The notes: generated from the letters alone by a model not told the origin. A stretch of 64,000 nt of DNA from Excoecaria cochinchinensis (GCA_947683425.1 CANTUQ010000076.1:1364001-1428000), one strand, 5' to 3'; positions 1 through 11,033 are shown, numbered from the stretch's first letter. Made by a program: numbers and translations.

Positions 1-21
1 CTGGAGCGCGGGCAGGAAAAC

Positions 22-425
22 CTAGCATTTCAGAAAAGTCGACAAAAGTGCGCTCATACTTAGTACCCTCCAGAAAAAAGTTACCCTTCCAGGATCTTGA
101 GAGGGATCGCGGCCGATCCAACATTGCACAGTTGACACGAAATCCCTTGTCAACCCCGGATAGACTTTCTCGTTAATCGCAAATAGCCTCTCCCAACCAA
201 TATTAGAGATTAGCCGTTGTACTTCATCTTTAATTCCCAGCTTTTCCAACAGGTCAAAATCCAAATAGCTCGTTGGAATGTACGAGCATTTGGTAAACAG
301 AGCGTATGCAGGTTTTTGACTGACAGGAACCCAGGAAGGGACATGTGAAATATCAACCGTAGGCTGGCTGGACGTTTGTCCTGATGAACTAGAGGCAAGA
401 GCCGAACTTTTGCGCTTAGGAGCCA
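22..425 (-). pseudogene. A extra ORF (env-position, Transposase_32-like protein), frameshifted and cut by the window edge
   Basis: The protein opens MAPKRKSSALASSSSG and carries a pattern found in Athila ORF1/putative plant transposon proteins: an aromatic-rich IPTSYLDF stretch, LEKLGI, NIGWERLF and a Y-G-x-T-x-DF segment. Its middle resembles the sense ORFs of Tat elements B and C (FLEALGM, GWIEFL, FLATL). No in-exon ATG precedes MAPKRK; the initiating A would come from the upstream exon (see the intron entry). Near position 80, a run of six T on the minus strand marks a one-base frameshift: a stop follows at 22-24, while the neighbouring frame continues the family pattern (YERTFVDFSEMLGFPAR) off the left edge. 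Function is unknown; the name env-like refers to position only. Confidence 0.65.
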
Positions 426-1242
426 CTGCACAACAAGGAAAAATGAAATTCAATAGCATGCTATGGGCATTAAAAGTAATGGATTTAAAATAAAGAATAA
501 TGTTAAACTCCTACTAAGTTGTTAAACAATCTCTCAATTCCAAAATGAACAACATAACAGATGCCAGAATGCAAGAAGAATGCAAATGACATATGTACAC
601 TGTGGCAAAGGTGATTAGCAAATGCTTTATGAACCAAAGAATCACTAGTAGCAAAATGCAATCAATGGTTAAGAGAAATTGAGCTACTGTCAACAGGCAA
701 AATGGATAAATGAGAACAACAAACTCATTTTCACGTTATTGCGAAAGAATCTTGGCATTTCATATTGGCAGGAATTAGAAAAAACAGGAAAATCATTCAT
801 TCAGACATTTAGTCAAACACCTGGTATGCAGATAATTATCTGACCAACTTGAAGCTCAAAGATCATACTAACAACCCATGAATTCAAAAACCAGGCATTA
901 CAACACAGAGTAAGCAATTAAAATCCAACAATTTCCATTAGGAACCAAGAATTTGAAGAAAAATTGCAATTTAAATCATACACACACCCACTTGCCCTAA
1001 CATCCCAACTCAACTCGTTCATGGATTTAACATCTAAGATTGAAATTGAGGATGAAGATAAGAATTGAAAATACCCCCAACATAAATTCAGAGTTTAAAC
1101 AAAAGTAAATCCTCAGTGGGGAGAAATAAAGAGATTTCTAACATACCGCTATTGTAAAGACAAGAACAGGGAAAAAAAAAACAATCACGAAAAGAAAATA
1201 AATGCAAAAATAGAAAGCAAAAGAGAGAGTCGAATAACTTAC
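426..1242 (-). other. Predicted intron upstream of A's extra ORF; splicing would create the ATG
   Basis: Minus strand: donor CAACAA|GTAAGT at 1242 and acceptor TTGTTGTGCAG|TGGCTCC ending at 426, preceded by a T-rich tract. Joining them gives CAACAATGGCTCC, so the A of the start codon lies in exon 1 and TG in exon 2, in a context equal to the plant start-site preference AACAATGGC. The 817-bp interval is A/T rich and has no other supported coding content. This is a prediction from sequence; no transcript is available. Confidence 0.6.
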
Positions 1243-1372
1243 TTGTTGTAGGTTGGAAGAATTCGAAGCCTAAAAGAAAGATTGGGAGTTCGAAAAGCAG
1301 ATAAAGTGAAAGATTGAAATTTTTGAGAGTGCGATGTGCGGGTGAGTGAGAAACAAAACATGTAAAACTGGA

Positions 1373-1396
1373 ATTTTAAAACAGATGTGCGCGTGG
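1373..1396 (-). promoter_or_regulatory. Candidate core promoter of A's extra ORF (TTTTAAAA)
   Basis: On the minus strand a TTTTAAAA box at about 1374-1381 follows the last hairpin of the array by about 15 bases and lies about 130 bases before the predicted splice donor. The same spacing between hairpin edge and TTTAAAAA box occurs in A's LTR (box near 8835). Initiation is not shown. Confidence 0.35.
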
Positions 1397-1871
1397 GTCA
1401 CGGTGGTAACCAAATAGGTTGCCACCGTGAGGTACCTTAAACTTGTAATCCAGAATTGAAATGCCCCTTGGTCACGGTGACAACCAATTTCGTTGTCACC
1501 GTGACATATAAAAATTGCAAAACAGAATGGAAGTGTCCACATGTCACGGTGGTAACCAGATTTCATTGCCACCGTGACATGTGCAAACTCAAAACAGAAT
1601 GGGACATACCTACATGTCACGGTGGTAACCAAATACCATTGCCACCGTGACATGTGCAAACTCAAAACAGAATGGGACTTACCTTTTGGTCATGGTGGTA
1701 ACAAAATACCATTGCCACCGTGACATACGAAAAATTCCAATCCAGAATGGCTTCCTCATTTGGTCACGGTGGTAATGAGATTCCATTACCACCGTGACAT
1801 ATGTACATCCCAATTCCAGAATTCATTCTCCCTTGGTCACGGTGGTGACCAAATACCATTGCCACCGTGAC
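1397..1871 (-). repeat. Array of seven hairpins at 73-bp spacing, upstream of A's extra ORF
   Basis: Hairpins start at 1397, 1471, 1543, 1616, 1689, 1763 and 1836 (spacing 72-74). Each has outer arms GTCACGGTGG/CCACCGTGAC or near variants. Arms change together: unit 2 pairs GTCACGGTGACAAC with GTTGTCACCGTGAC, and unit 6 pairs GTCACGGTGGTAATG with CATTACCACCGTGAC. Spacers are about 38 bp and partly conserved (AACAGAATGG). The region 1872-2053 between array and pol stop shows nothing further. Confidence 0.9.
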
Positions 1872-2053
1872 CACCTGCAAACATGCAAACACATGTCATT
1901 AACCACTCAAAACTTCAGATATTAAAACTTTGAACAGTCTCAACAAAAATAAACATGATTAACTACCGAAATGGAAGAACTATAAAAACAAAAAATCATA
2001 AAAGGAAAAGAAGTTCTGCATTTAACAAGTCCGCAGCTGGACTTATAAAACCG

Positions 2054-4144
2054 TTAAGGATCCGCAAGGTGGACGATCGCCAAAGCCTCATCATATTTTG
2101 ATTCAAAATAAGGCTTCACACGGTGTCCATTGACCTTGAACTCATTTTCACCATTCGGGTGCTTCAATGTGATCACTCCAAACTGATCAGCTTTCACAAC
2201 CTCATATGGCCCCTTCCACTGAGATTTTAACTTTCCAGGAAACAAACGCAACCTGCTATCATATAAAAGTACTTTCATACCTGGAGTGAATTCTTTTGGG
2301 ACTAATCTCTTGTCATGCCATTTCTTCATGTTTGCTTTATACTTCTCTGCTTGTTGGTACGACCAATAACGTATCTCTTCCAATTCGTTCATCTGGAGAA
2401 GTCTCTTCTCACCTGCACTCTTAATATCAAAATTTAAAAACTTGGTTGCCCAATAAGCCTTATGTTCTAATTCGACAGGGAGATGACAGGATTTGCCAAA
2501 AACAAGCCTAAATGGGGATAATCCTATAGATGTTTTGAAAGCAGTTCGGTAAGCCCACAAAGCTTCATCCAACCTTAAACACCAATTCTTTCCAGATGAA
2601 TTCACAGTCTTTTCTAGGATGGCCTTAAGTTCCCGATTGGACACTTCAACCTGCCCATTAGCTTGAGCATGATAAGGGGTGGTTACCTTATGCCTAACTC
2701 CAAATTTTTGCAATAAAGCCTTAAATTGGTGGTTAACAAAATGTTTACCACCATCACTAATAATTGCTCTAGGGGCTCCAAATCGGGTGAATATATTCTT
2801 TCTCAAAAATTCCAGAACAACCTTGGCATCACAAGTTCTAGTGGCTATTGCTTCTACCCATTTACTCACATAGTCCACTGCTACCAAAATATACTCATAC
2901 CCATAAGAAACCGGAAAAGGTCCCATAAAGTCTATCCCCCACAAATCAAACAATTCTACCTTTAGCAAATTGGTTAAAGCCATCTCATCCCTCTTAGAAA
3001 TGTTACCTACTCTCTGACACCTATCACAGGTTTTCACAAAGACTTGCACATCTTTAAACATAGTAGGCCAATAAAAACCAGAGGATAAAATTTTCGATAC
3101 CGTTCGATTTGGTGCATGGTGCCCACCAGCTTCCCCACTATGACATGCCTTGACGATCACTCCCTTCTCTTCATCCGAGATACATCTCCTCAGCACTTGA
3201 TCAGCACATAGACGGAACAAATAGGGGTCATCCCAAATGTAGTATTTGGCATCAGCTTTCAATTTCTTCTTTTGCTGCCAAGTAAAATCTTTAGGCATAA
3301 AACCTCCTGCAAGAAAATTTGCTATGTTAGCAAACCAAGGCACAGAAGTGTCATAAGCAAATAAAGCACATATGTGTTCATCAGGAAATAAATCTAAAAT
3401 TTCCCCCTTTTCAATGTGGTCATTTTCCAATCTTGACAAATGGTCTGCCACGAAGTTTTCAGCGCCCTTCTTATCCTTAATTTCTAAATCAAACTCTTGC
3501 AAGAGCAACACCCAACGAATCAGCCTTGGTTTGGATTCCTTCTTGGCAAACAAATGCCTTAAGGCTGCATGGTCCGACCACACCACAACTTTTGCACCTA
3601 GTAAATATGGCCTGAACTTCTCGAATGCATACACAATTGCTAGAAGTTCTTTCTCTGTGGTGGTGTAATTAACCTGTGCTCCTGTCAAAGTGTGACTAGC
3701 ATAATAAATTGCACAGAATATCTTATCCCGTCGCTGTCCCAGTACCGCTCCCACTGCATAATCACTAGCATCACACATTAGTTCAAACGGCACAGTCCAA
3801 TCCGGAGATATAATCACCGGAGCTGAAATAAGCCGTTGCTTTAATGTTTCAAAAGCTAGCAAGCATTCATTATCAAAATTAAAAACAACATCTTTCATGA
3901 GTAAATTAGATAGGGATTTAGCAATTTTTGAAAAATCTTTAATAAAACGCCGGTAAAATCCCGCATGTCCTAAAAAACTCCTTATGCCCTTAACACTCGT
4001 TGGAGGCGGTAACTTCTCTATGACTTCGACTTTTGCCTTATCCACTTCTATCCCTCTCTCTGAAATTTTATGCCCTAACACAATGCCCTCTCTCACCATA
4101 AAATGGCATTTTTCCCAATTTAAAACTAGGTTAGTCTTTTTCAC
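2054..4144 (-). pseudogene. pol: A pol, 3' part: RT thumb, RNase H and integrase
   Basis: This 696-residue open stretch starts just after the RT palm. RNase H follows (CDASDYAVGAVLGQR, TTTEKELLAIVYAFEKF, WSDHAALRHLF). Integrase has an H-H-C-C zinc site (HHAPNRTVSKIL ... CDRCQRVG), a catalytic core with D in WGIDFMGPFP, D in ISDGGKHF and E in NGQVEVSNRELK, and a C-terminal GPYEVV module. It ends in VHLADP at a normal-looking stop. The domain set and sequences fit Athila. It is separated from the upstream RT by a one-base frameshift in 4131-4144, so it cannot be made from the present DNA as part of a polyprotein. Confidence 0.9.
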
Positions 4145-4721
4145 ACCTCCCTAGCACTAAATCAAGATTCATTAAACAACTCATAAAATCAGCTCCATAT
4201 ATAGTGAAATCATCCATGAATACCTCCATAAATTTTTCTATAAAATCATGGAAAATAGCCATCATACACCGCTGAAACGTAGCCGGTGCATTACATAACC
4301 CAAAGGGCATTCTTCTGTAAGCGAATGTGCCATATGGGCAGGTAAAGGTCGTTTTCTCTTGATCCTCAGGGGCTATAGGAATCTGCAAATATCCCGAATA
4401 CCCGTCTAAAAAACAGTAGAACCTATTACCTGCTAACCTCTCTAGCATTTGATCAATAAATGGCAAAGGGAAATGGTCTTTCCTAGTGGTAATATTCAAC
4501 CTTCTATAATCAATACAGACTCTCCAACCCGTAACTATACGAGTTGGAATCAATTCATTAAGTTCATTCTTTACCACTGTCATCCCCCCTTTTTTAGGCA
4601 CACACTGCACTGGGCTAACCCATCTACTATCAGAAATAGGGTAGATTATACATGCATCAAGGAGTTTGAGTACCTCCTTCTTTACTACCTCTTACATGGC
4701 CGGGTTGAGTCTTCTTTGAGG
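4131..4721 (-). pseudogene. pol: A pol, RT palm and fingers
   Basis: Encodes the reverse transcriptase core: WVSPVQCVPKKGG, WRVCIDYRRLN, FYCFLDGYSGYLQIPI, MPFGLCNAPATFQRCM and the catalytic FMDDF. The frame is the same as the gag-protease part to its right, but two stops at about 4690 and 4720 interrupt the linker before WVSPVQ. The left end runs into the frameshift at 4131-4144. The catalytic aspartates are still present, so the decay is by stops and frameshift, not by loss of the active site. Confidence 0.88.
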
Positions 4722-6257
4722 CTAAGTTACCGGCTTGCATTCCTCCTCCATTGGGATCACGTGTGTGCAGTAGCTGGGGTCAATCCCCTTCAAGTCTGAG
4801 GTTTCCCATCCAATTGCTCCCTTGTGCTTTCTCAGCACCTCTAGCAGCAGCTGTTCTTCATCACCTGTCAACAAAGAAGAGATAATTACTGGTTTCTGAT
4901 CTTTCTCTAAAAACACATATTTTAAATGAGATGGGAGAGGTTTAAGTTCAGAATTTAAATCCCCCTTTTTATGGTTAGACTCTTCATTCTGTGACTCATC
5001 CTTCCCATCCTCTATCTCCTCTTCCACTTCTTCTCCTTCTCCTGAATGTAACAAACTCAAAGTTTCTGAATCAGCTCCAACCACATTTTCCTGCACTTCT
5101 TCCACACATTCGTCTATTACATCAACAAAATAAACAGACTTCTCCATATCCCCAGATGGATACTTTTGAGCCTTGTTCATATCCACTACTAATTCCTCAT
5201 TATTAAACCGTAGGGTGACCGTTTGACCATGAACATCTATCAATGCTTTTGCTGTGTTTAAAAACGGCCTCCCCACGATCAGTGGCACCTTCCTATCCTC
5301 TTCCATTTCCATCACCACAAAATCCACTGGGAAGATGAATTTCCCCACCTTCACCAATAGATCTTCTATCACTCCTTTGGGCGGCCTCACCGATCTATCT
5401 GCCAATTGGAGTCTCATTCCCGTCTCCCTTAGGTCCCCAAGATTAAGCTTTCTGCATATAGAATAAGGCATCAAATTTATGCTGGCACCCAAATCACATA
5501 AAGCATTACCATAAAAATCTTCACTAATAGCACAGGGTAAAGTAAAGCTACCTGGATCTTCCAATTTCTCAGGGATCTTATTCATGATTATAGCACTGCA
5601 ATTTTCTGTTAGCTGTACAGTTCCATGCCCTTCTAATTTCTTTTTATTAGAACATAATTCTTTCATAAATTTAGCATAGTTAGACATATGAGCTAAAACT
5701 TCAGCAAATGGTAAATTGATGTGCAGTTTCTTAAACATCTCTAGAAACCTAGCCTTTTGCTCATTTTTCTTTTCCTGTTTAGCAACTGCAGGAAATGGCA
5801 GTCTATTTATATCAAGATCCTCTACCCTCGGATTCACTAAACTTTTACCCTTATCAGTTTTAGGAGCATCTTCATTAACTTCTACTCTAGAGTTAGAATT
5901 ACTTACCGTCTGTGTCGGCTCCTCCTTTTCTGATGATGAAGAATTTTTACCTTGGCTTTCTTTTAGTACCATTTCCTTACCACTTCTCAGTGTGATGGCT
6001 TTAGCTTCCTCTTTTTGATTCCGGTCTACATTCGAAGGGAATGTTCCCAGTTGTCTTTGAGACACGGAATTCGCTAGTTGCCCCACTTGAGTCTCTAAAT
6101 TCCTCATGGAAGCATCTTGGTTCCGGTTCCACTGCTCTTGAGCTTTCCAACTTGTCTCTTGATTAGCCATGAACTGCTGCTGGCTATTTACAAACTGTTG
6201 TTGACTGGTTATAAAAGTAGCCAACATATCTTCCAGATTTGTCTTCTTTTCTTGCAC
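4722..6257 (-). pseudogene. gag-pol: A gag C-terminus, aspartic protease and RT N-terminal linker
   Basis: A 511-residue open segment. The first part is the glutamine-rich gag tail (SQQQFVNSQQQFMANQ) and the Athila marker KAITLRSGK. A lysine/glutamate-rich linker follows. The protease has its catalytic motif as CDLGASINLMP and the flap-proximal VPLIVGRPFL. After an acidic linker it ends with LKYVFLEKDQKPVIISS and the RT entry segment (GAIGWETSDLKGIDP). It shares frame with the gag remnants on its right; a stop after ECKPVT separates it from RT. Confidence 0.85.
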
Positions 6258-6369
6258 GGGTGGCCTCGGTTGGTATCCCGGTGGGTGGTATTGTTGCCCT
6301 TGGTTAGGATGGGGTGGATATGGTTGTTGATACGGTTGCCCTTGGTTCTGATGAGTGTTCTAGTTGAAG

Positions 6370-7517
6370 GGAGGTCTAACTTATGGTTGAGAGGATGAAG
6401 CATTTGGATTTCCATCCTTCCAAGAGAAGTTTGGATGGTTTCTCCATCCCGGGTTATATGTGTTGCTGTAGGGGTCATTCCTTCTGTAATCCCCTATGGC
6501 ATTTATATCTCCCATTGCCCCACTCTCTTGACCAGCTTGCCCACTTTCATACCATCCACTCTCTTGAGCCACAGATGCTATATTCTGCACCTTCAGACTA
6601 CTCATCTCCTTCCTCATGGACTCAATCTGTGCCTTAAGCATTGACACCTCATCCACAGCATGTATCCCTTGTCTTTTCGGTACTGACCTAGGATTAGACC
6701 ATTGGGCGTCATTCGCTGCCATTTCATCTAATAGATGAAAAGCCTCCTCTGGTAGTCTATTCATGAATGACCCTCCTGATGAAGCATCCAATAAGGATCT
6801 TGTCTGTGGTGTAACCCCAGAATAAAATGTTGTCATCAGGTGGTATATGGCTATCTCATGATGTGGACAGCTTCTTAATAGCCTTCTAAACCTTTCCCAG
6901 GCTTCATGAAATGGCTCCTCACTCATTTAACTAAAACCCAATATATTATTACGGATGTGCGCAATCTTTGTCGGAGGGAAGAATCTCATAAAAAATCTCT
7001 CCTGTAACTGGTCCCATGATCTAATCGATTGTCTAGGTAGCATTTGCAATCATTCTCGTGCTTTTCCAATCAATGTGAAAGGGAATAACTTTAATCTTAC
7101 CGAGTCGGATGATACTCCAGGAATCTGAACCGTATCACTGACCTCTAAGAATATGTCCAAGTGCTGTGCGGGGTCTTCCACTTCTGAACCCGTAAACTGA
7201 TTCCTCTGTACCATATTGATGGTGGCTGGTTTAAGCTCAAACTGCACTCCCCTTGGCAGCACAATCGTCCGATTATCCTCATTCCATCTTGGTACTGCAT
7301 AATCCCTTATTGTCCTCTACCTCGGGACCTCTTCTCTATGATTCCTTTGATTTACATTTTGTGCCCTCGGTACTTGTTCGTTCTCAGGAGGAACTTCACC
7401 AATAGGGAGAATATTGTCTTCCATGTTATAATTTCTGTTAGCTCTCCTTCGTTGATGTAAAGTCCTCTCGATTTTAGGATCGTAGGGTGCTATTTGCTCC
7501 TGTCTCAATCTGCTCAT
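6370..7517 (-). pseudogene. gag: A gag, N-terminal and capsid region, several stops
   Basis: The likely start is the M of MSRLRQEQIAPYDPK at 7517, 109 bases after the PBS; an ATG four codons upstream is possible. The same frame carries VQFELKPATINMVQ, the capsid segment FEVSDTVQIPGV-like DIFLEVSDTVQ, and FHEAWERFRRLLRSCPHH, all typical of Athila/retrotrans_gag. Stops at about 7317, 7050 and 6927 break it; two fit TGG to TGA and CAA to TAA changes. A further stop near 6380 precedes the C-terminal segment. No intact gag can be made. Confidence 0.82.
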
Positions 7518-7625
7518 GAACCACAACAATTACCTGAAAAGAATAAAGAATAAATAAAAATAAAATAAAAGAAAAGAAAAAGTAAAACACACACAAATAA
7601 TAATCAAAACTTAAAACAACGCCAG

Positions 7626-7643
7626 TCCCCGGCAACGGTGCCA
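7626..7643 (-). other. Primer-binding site of A (tRNA-Asp)
   Basis: Minus strand TGGCACCGTTGCCGGGGA is complementary to the 3' end of plant tRNA-Asp(GTC), with one mismatch to the usual TGGCGCCGTTGCCGGGGA. It is followed by CTGG and preceded by AAGTTTT, as in many Athila elements, and fixes the 5' end of A on the right. Confidence 0.9.
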
Positions 7644-7649
7644 AAAACT

Positions 7650-9433
7650 TAACGCGACCTCAGCAAGTGTACTGAATCGACAAGTAATATAATGGAGTAA
7701 TTTTAAGACTCCGTGTTATCGTACCCAAGAGACTGTATGCGCAAGTGATGAAAATCAAATGTATGCTAAAGAATTCCCAATTGTTTGAATTTATTGAATT
7801 AACTACTGATTAAAAACAAAGAAATTAAATAACCAAAAATAAGTAAACAGAAATAATCAAATTAAATCAACAGCAATAATCGCAATAAACTAAATGACGG
7901 AAAAATAAACAATATAAGAATTCAAAAATAGACAAACGTTGCTCAGGTTCACTCATCCACCCCATACCCAGATATGAATAAAATTAATCCAAGAATTATT
8001 TATGAAAGAATTCGGGATAACCCTCTTAACCCAGGCTTCCCAAACGGAGTCAGCCACTCTAATTACATGAATCCCAAACCGGAGTCAGCCACATAATCAG
8101 CCTATGTACGGGTCTAAAATCCTAAGTTTAGTTTATTTTCCCAATACGGAGTCAAATAACCCAAAACTTAATTATCTCACTCACCATTCTAGTCTTAAAT
8201 CACAAAATCCTGCACTTCTAGATTCCCAATCGGAGTCGTCCAAAAGACACAGCAAGAATGATAAAAACTGAATATAGATAACCATGGTATTCAATCCATA
8301 CAACTCAAAAACCAACAAAAATAATGAAATAAATCATTCATCAAAACTGGAAATTAACTTGATAAAATAAATTCCATAAATCAATAATAAATACCAGTGA
8401 AATAAACCACTCAATCATATTTAAATTCAATGATGTTCAGAATTCACATCATAGGTAGGGGATTCAGAGATCCCCCAAACAACTAAAAAATTACTCACAA
8501 CCCATCACAAAATCAAAAGAAAAGAGGAAAGAATAAACCCAGAAATTCATTGAGGTGTAGATCCCGTTGAACCCTTAGTTTCTCAATCTCCTTCTTCAAA
8601 TCTTCAATGGAGAAAATCTGGAAATTCTCTGAATGTAAAAACTCCTCTTGAAACTAAAATTAGGTATTTTTAATGTAAAAAAGAACTCTTGAATTGCAAA
8701 TCCAATCTCAGATTAAATCCAAAATTTTAATTAAGAACAACTGAAAAACTATCACAAAGGTCTATCTCTAAAACCCTAACTTGAAAATAGATTAAAAACT
8801 AGCAGCCAACCCTCAAAATCAGAAACTTCTCTTTTTAAATCGCGATGGGTCACAGTGGTAACCATATTGGTTGCCACCGTGAGGTGTTGAGGAAGTAAAT
8901 CTGGATTGCGTGTTGGATAGGGGTCACGGTGGTAACCAGGATATGTTGCCACCGTGACATGCTCAACTTTTTGCTTCTGTCCAAGAATTTCCTATGTCAC
9001 GGTGGCAACCACATTACCTTGCCACCGTGGGGTAACTTCTCACTTGATTCTGTCTTGGTCCGAACTATGTCACGGTGGTAATAACATTGGTTACCACCGT
9101 GACCCATAACAGGTTTGCATTCTGCCCAATGGATACACATGTCACGGTGGTGAGTACTTTGGTTACCACCGTGACCTATGTTACTCCTGCATTCTGTTTT
9201 AACTCCTTTGCATGTCACGGTGGTGACCAAAATCATCACCACCGTGAGCTACCTAAAAATTCTGTACACAAATTAAACTTAATCAAAAACTAACAAAAAT
9301 TACATTAAAACTCTAATTTTATTAACATTGACATAATTAATCTAAAATGAGCATATCACGACAATAAACACTACTAAACACCATAAATCATATGAAAACA
9401 CTACCAAATCTAAATACTAAATTGAAGTTATCA
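7650..9433 (-). repeat. 5' LTR of A
   Basis: It lies immediately upstream (minus strand) of the PBS. The proposed outer end reads TGATAACTTC from 9433 and the inner end GTTA near 7650, which fits a shortened GTTATCA terminus, but no second LTR is present to confirm either edge. It holds the hairpin array at 8849-9247, a TTTAAAAA box near 8835, and between 7940 and 8260 several degenerate copies of a CCC-AA-CGGAGTCA phrase. No coding content. Confidence 0.6.
8849..9247 (-). repeat. Array of six hairpins at 73-bp spacing inside A's LTR
   Basis: Hairpins start at 8849, 8923, 8996, 9069, 9141 and 9214 (spacing 72-74), the same outer arms and period as the array at 1397-1871. Arms vary in step: GGCAA/TTGCC in unit 3, GGTAA/TTACC in unit 4, GGTGA/TCACC in unit 6. 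The array lies upstream of the TTTAAAAA box on the minus strand, where U3 enhancers would be. Confidence 0.9.
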
Positions 9434-10360
9434 CAAGCAGCATATAATGAAGGCATAAGTACAAAATATGGCACAATATGAGAATGAATGTTCATGATAC
9501 ATGGTGGATGTGCACATGGTATGATTTATACATGATAGGGATACGTATGTGATGTAAGAGGAAGAAGATCTGGCACGATAATGTGTATTAATGAGTCGTG
9601 AGGTATGGAAAAACTCATGTACATAGAAATGCAAAATATATACAAATAATGCACATGACATGGAACACAATATAAGAATGACTATGTATAGTGAGCGGCA
9701 TATGTGTGCGATGTAAGTCATGGTATGAAAGTGGTTGCGAGAAACGAATGGCGTTTACAAGGTATGTGCATTCACATGGTATGTATATGCAAAGCGTGGC
9801 ATGATATCTATAATGACTAACATGATGCAAGATTCATATGTACATGGCATAACTCATGCATGATAATGCATGTGTATGATATGGCACACAATGTGAAAGG
9901 TGTAAGGTGTCTCGATGTGTACAATGCCCAGCCTAATGATGTATGCTAATGTGTACACGCTATGATATGCAGCAGTATGTACATGCTCTAGCACACAATG
10001 CTTATGTACATATGCAATGTGAGCATACTAAGATATATGTCCATACGTACATGCTATAACACATAATTGAATTTTTTATTTTATTTCATTTATTTATTTA
10101 TTTTGATGTACTTTCCATGCTACATGCAAAACGAATATTATGGATGTCATGATGAATGTTAATATGTATGTGTTGCGACAAGCATCGCTATGTACATGCA
10201 TGACAAATATAAGTTATATTTATATTCACAAATTATGATACAAGCAATTTTACAAACAAAGTGCACAGGTTCTATAATTATACATGAGACAAAATGCATA
10301 TGCTCTATTTACTATTATTGTTCATGAAAAATGCGAATACATATACAAAAAAAAACTCCT
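9434..10360. other. No gene; ATG/CAT-rich stretch, probably D leader
   Basis: About 0.9 kb dominated by the tetramers CATG, GTAC and ATGT (for example ACATGCATGA). Long reading frames here are composition artefacts. Element C has a shorter CATG-rich patch at the same place in its leader (about 53780-53860), so this is probably an expanded part of D's leader. Confidence 0.45.
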
Positions 10361-11033
10361 TCCAACCATATTTCTCTTCCACAGGAGGTCATGCAGTCTG
10401 TTTCCTAGGCGAGCTTGATCTATGGGTTAACGAGAAACCTAATGGACGCATGCAGTGCGCTACGAAAAACCAATAACACAAACTCTCATTGCTAAAAAGC
10501 GCATGCAAATGAATTTTTGGCCACCGCGTATTTAAACAATCCAAATAAATCGAAACGCACCCCTCGGGGCATGAAAACCTTTAATGAGCGAACGTTTAAA
10601 TTTATTTGAATTTGTTCAATATACAAAAACCCACTCCACAAGCAACTTATTATGGTGCATGCCCCCTAGTGGAAGTATCTATTTCCATTACATGTGTTTT
10701 GGTCAAAAGTGATGATACTTTAGGGTTACCCAAGCATGATCCCTGCCAACGGGTCTAGCTCGTCGTGAGCATAATGACCGGTCGGGTCATCATTTGATAT
10801 ACCACATGGTACTAGACTTGGGCTGGTGATTATCCTTAACACTTTCCTACATTGAGTGAACGTAGAGTCGTGCTTTAGGAATGCACCGGGGTAAGATAAG
10901 GGACCAAACTAGCGTAGATTTAAAACTCTAGTGAAATGCAATGCAATTTTTCGAAAAGAGATAAAATGTCTTGATCCTAAATCCATTTATATTAGATTAA
11001 CCAAAAGTGCTTTCGGAGCAAAATCTCATGATG
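10361..11033 (-). mobile_element. 5' leader of Tat element D
   Basis: Collinear with the leader of C (53870-54546): shared blocks include TTTCCTAGG, CGGGGCATGAAA, CCTGCCAACGGGTCTAGCTC and GGGCTGGTGATTATCC. No coding sequence. To the left this element's gag should start, but the sequence passes into 9434-10360 and then A, so D is truncated in this window. Confidence 0.75.

Larger units (their letters stand above)
1..9433 (-). mobile_element. Element A: Athila-lineage Ty3/gypsy retrotransposon, 3' end outside the window
   Basis: Read on the minus strand the order is 5' LTR, PBS for tRNA-Asp, gag, protease, RT, RNase H, integrase, hairpin array, predicted intron and an extra ORF in the env-like position. 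That order plus the PBS (TGGCACCGTTGCCGGGGA) and the gag phrase KAITLRSGK are typical of Athila. The 3' LTR is not reached: nothing in 1-2053 matches 7650-9433. The coding part is one frame from 7517 to 4131 with several stops, then shifts by one base. It is a dead copy, probably inserted into the leader of Tat element D, whose sequence resumes at about 9434. Confidence 0.85.

Noticed and set aside
27..60. Viral-type envelope gene for element A
   Set aside because: The ORF is in the env position but shows no signal peptide or membrane segment; its pattern is that of a plant transposon-associated protein.
1270..1665. 131-codon minus-strand frame with repeated HRDMW/GNQI phrases and its plus-strand shadow
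   Set aside because: Read-through of the hairpin array; period 73 is not a multiple of three and no family features are present.
1397..1871. CRISPR array (regular palindromic repeats with spacers)
   Set aside because: Repeats and spacers both vary, spacers are partly conserved, and the context is a plant retrotransposon; no cas genes.
5716..6018. Plus-strand frames opposite A's gag-pol (also at 2679, 3372, 4449, 51742)
   Set aside because: Shadows of the minus-strand polyprotein, with no independent motif.
9431..9830. Histidine/cysteine-rich frames of 71-96 codons
   Set aside because: Artefacts of CATG/GTAC-rich composition; no conservation or start context.
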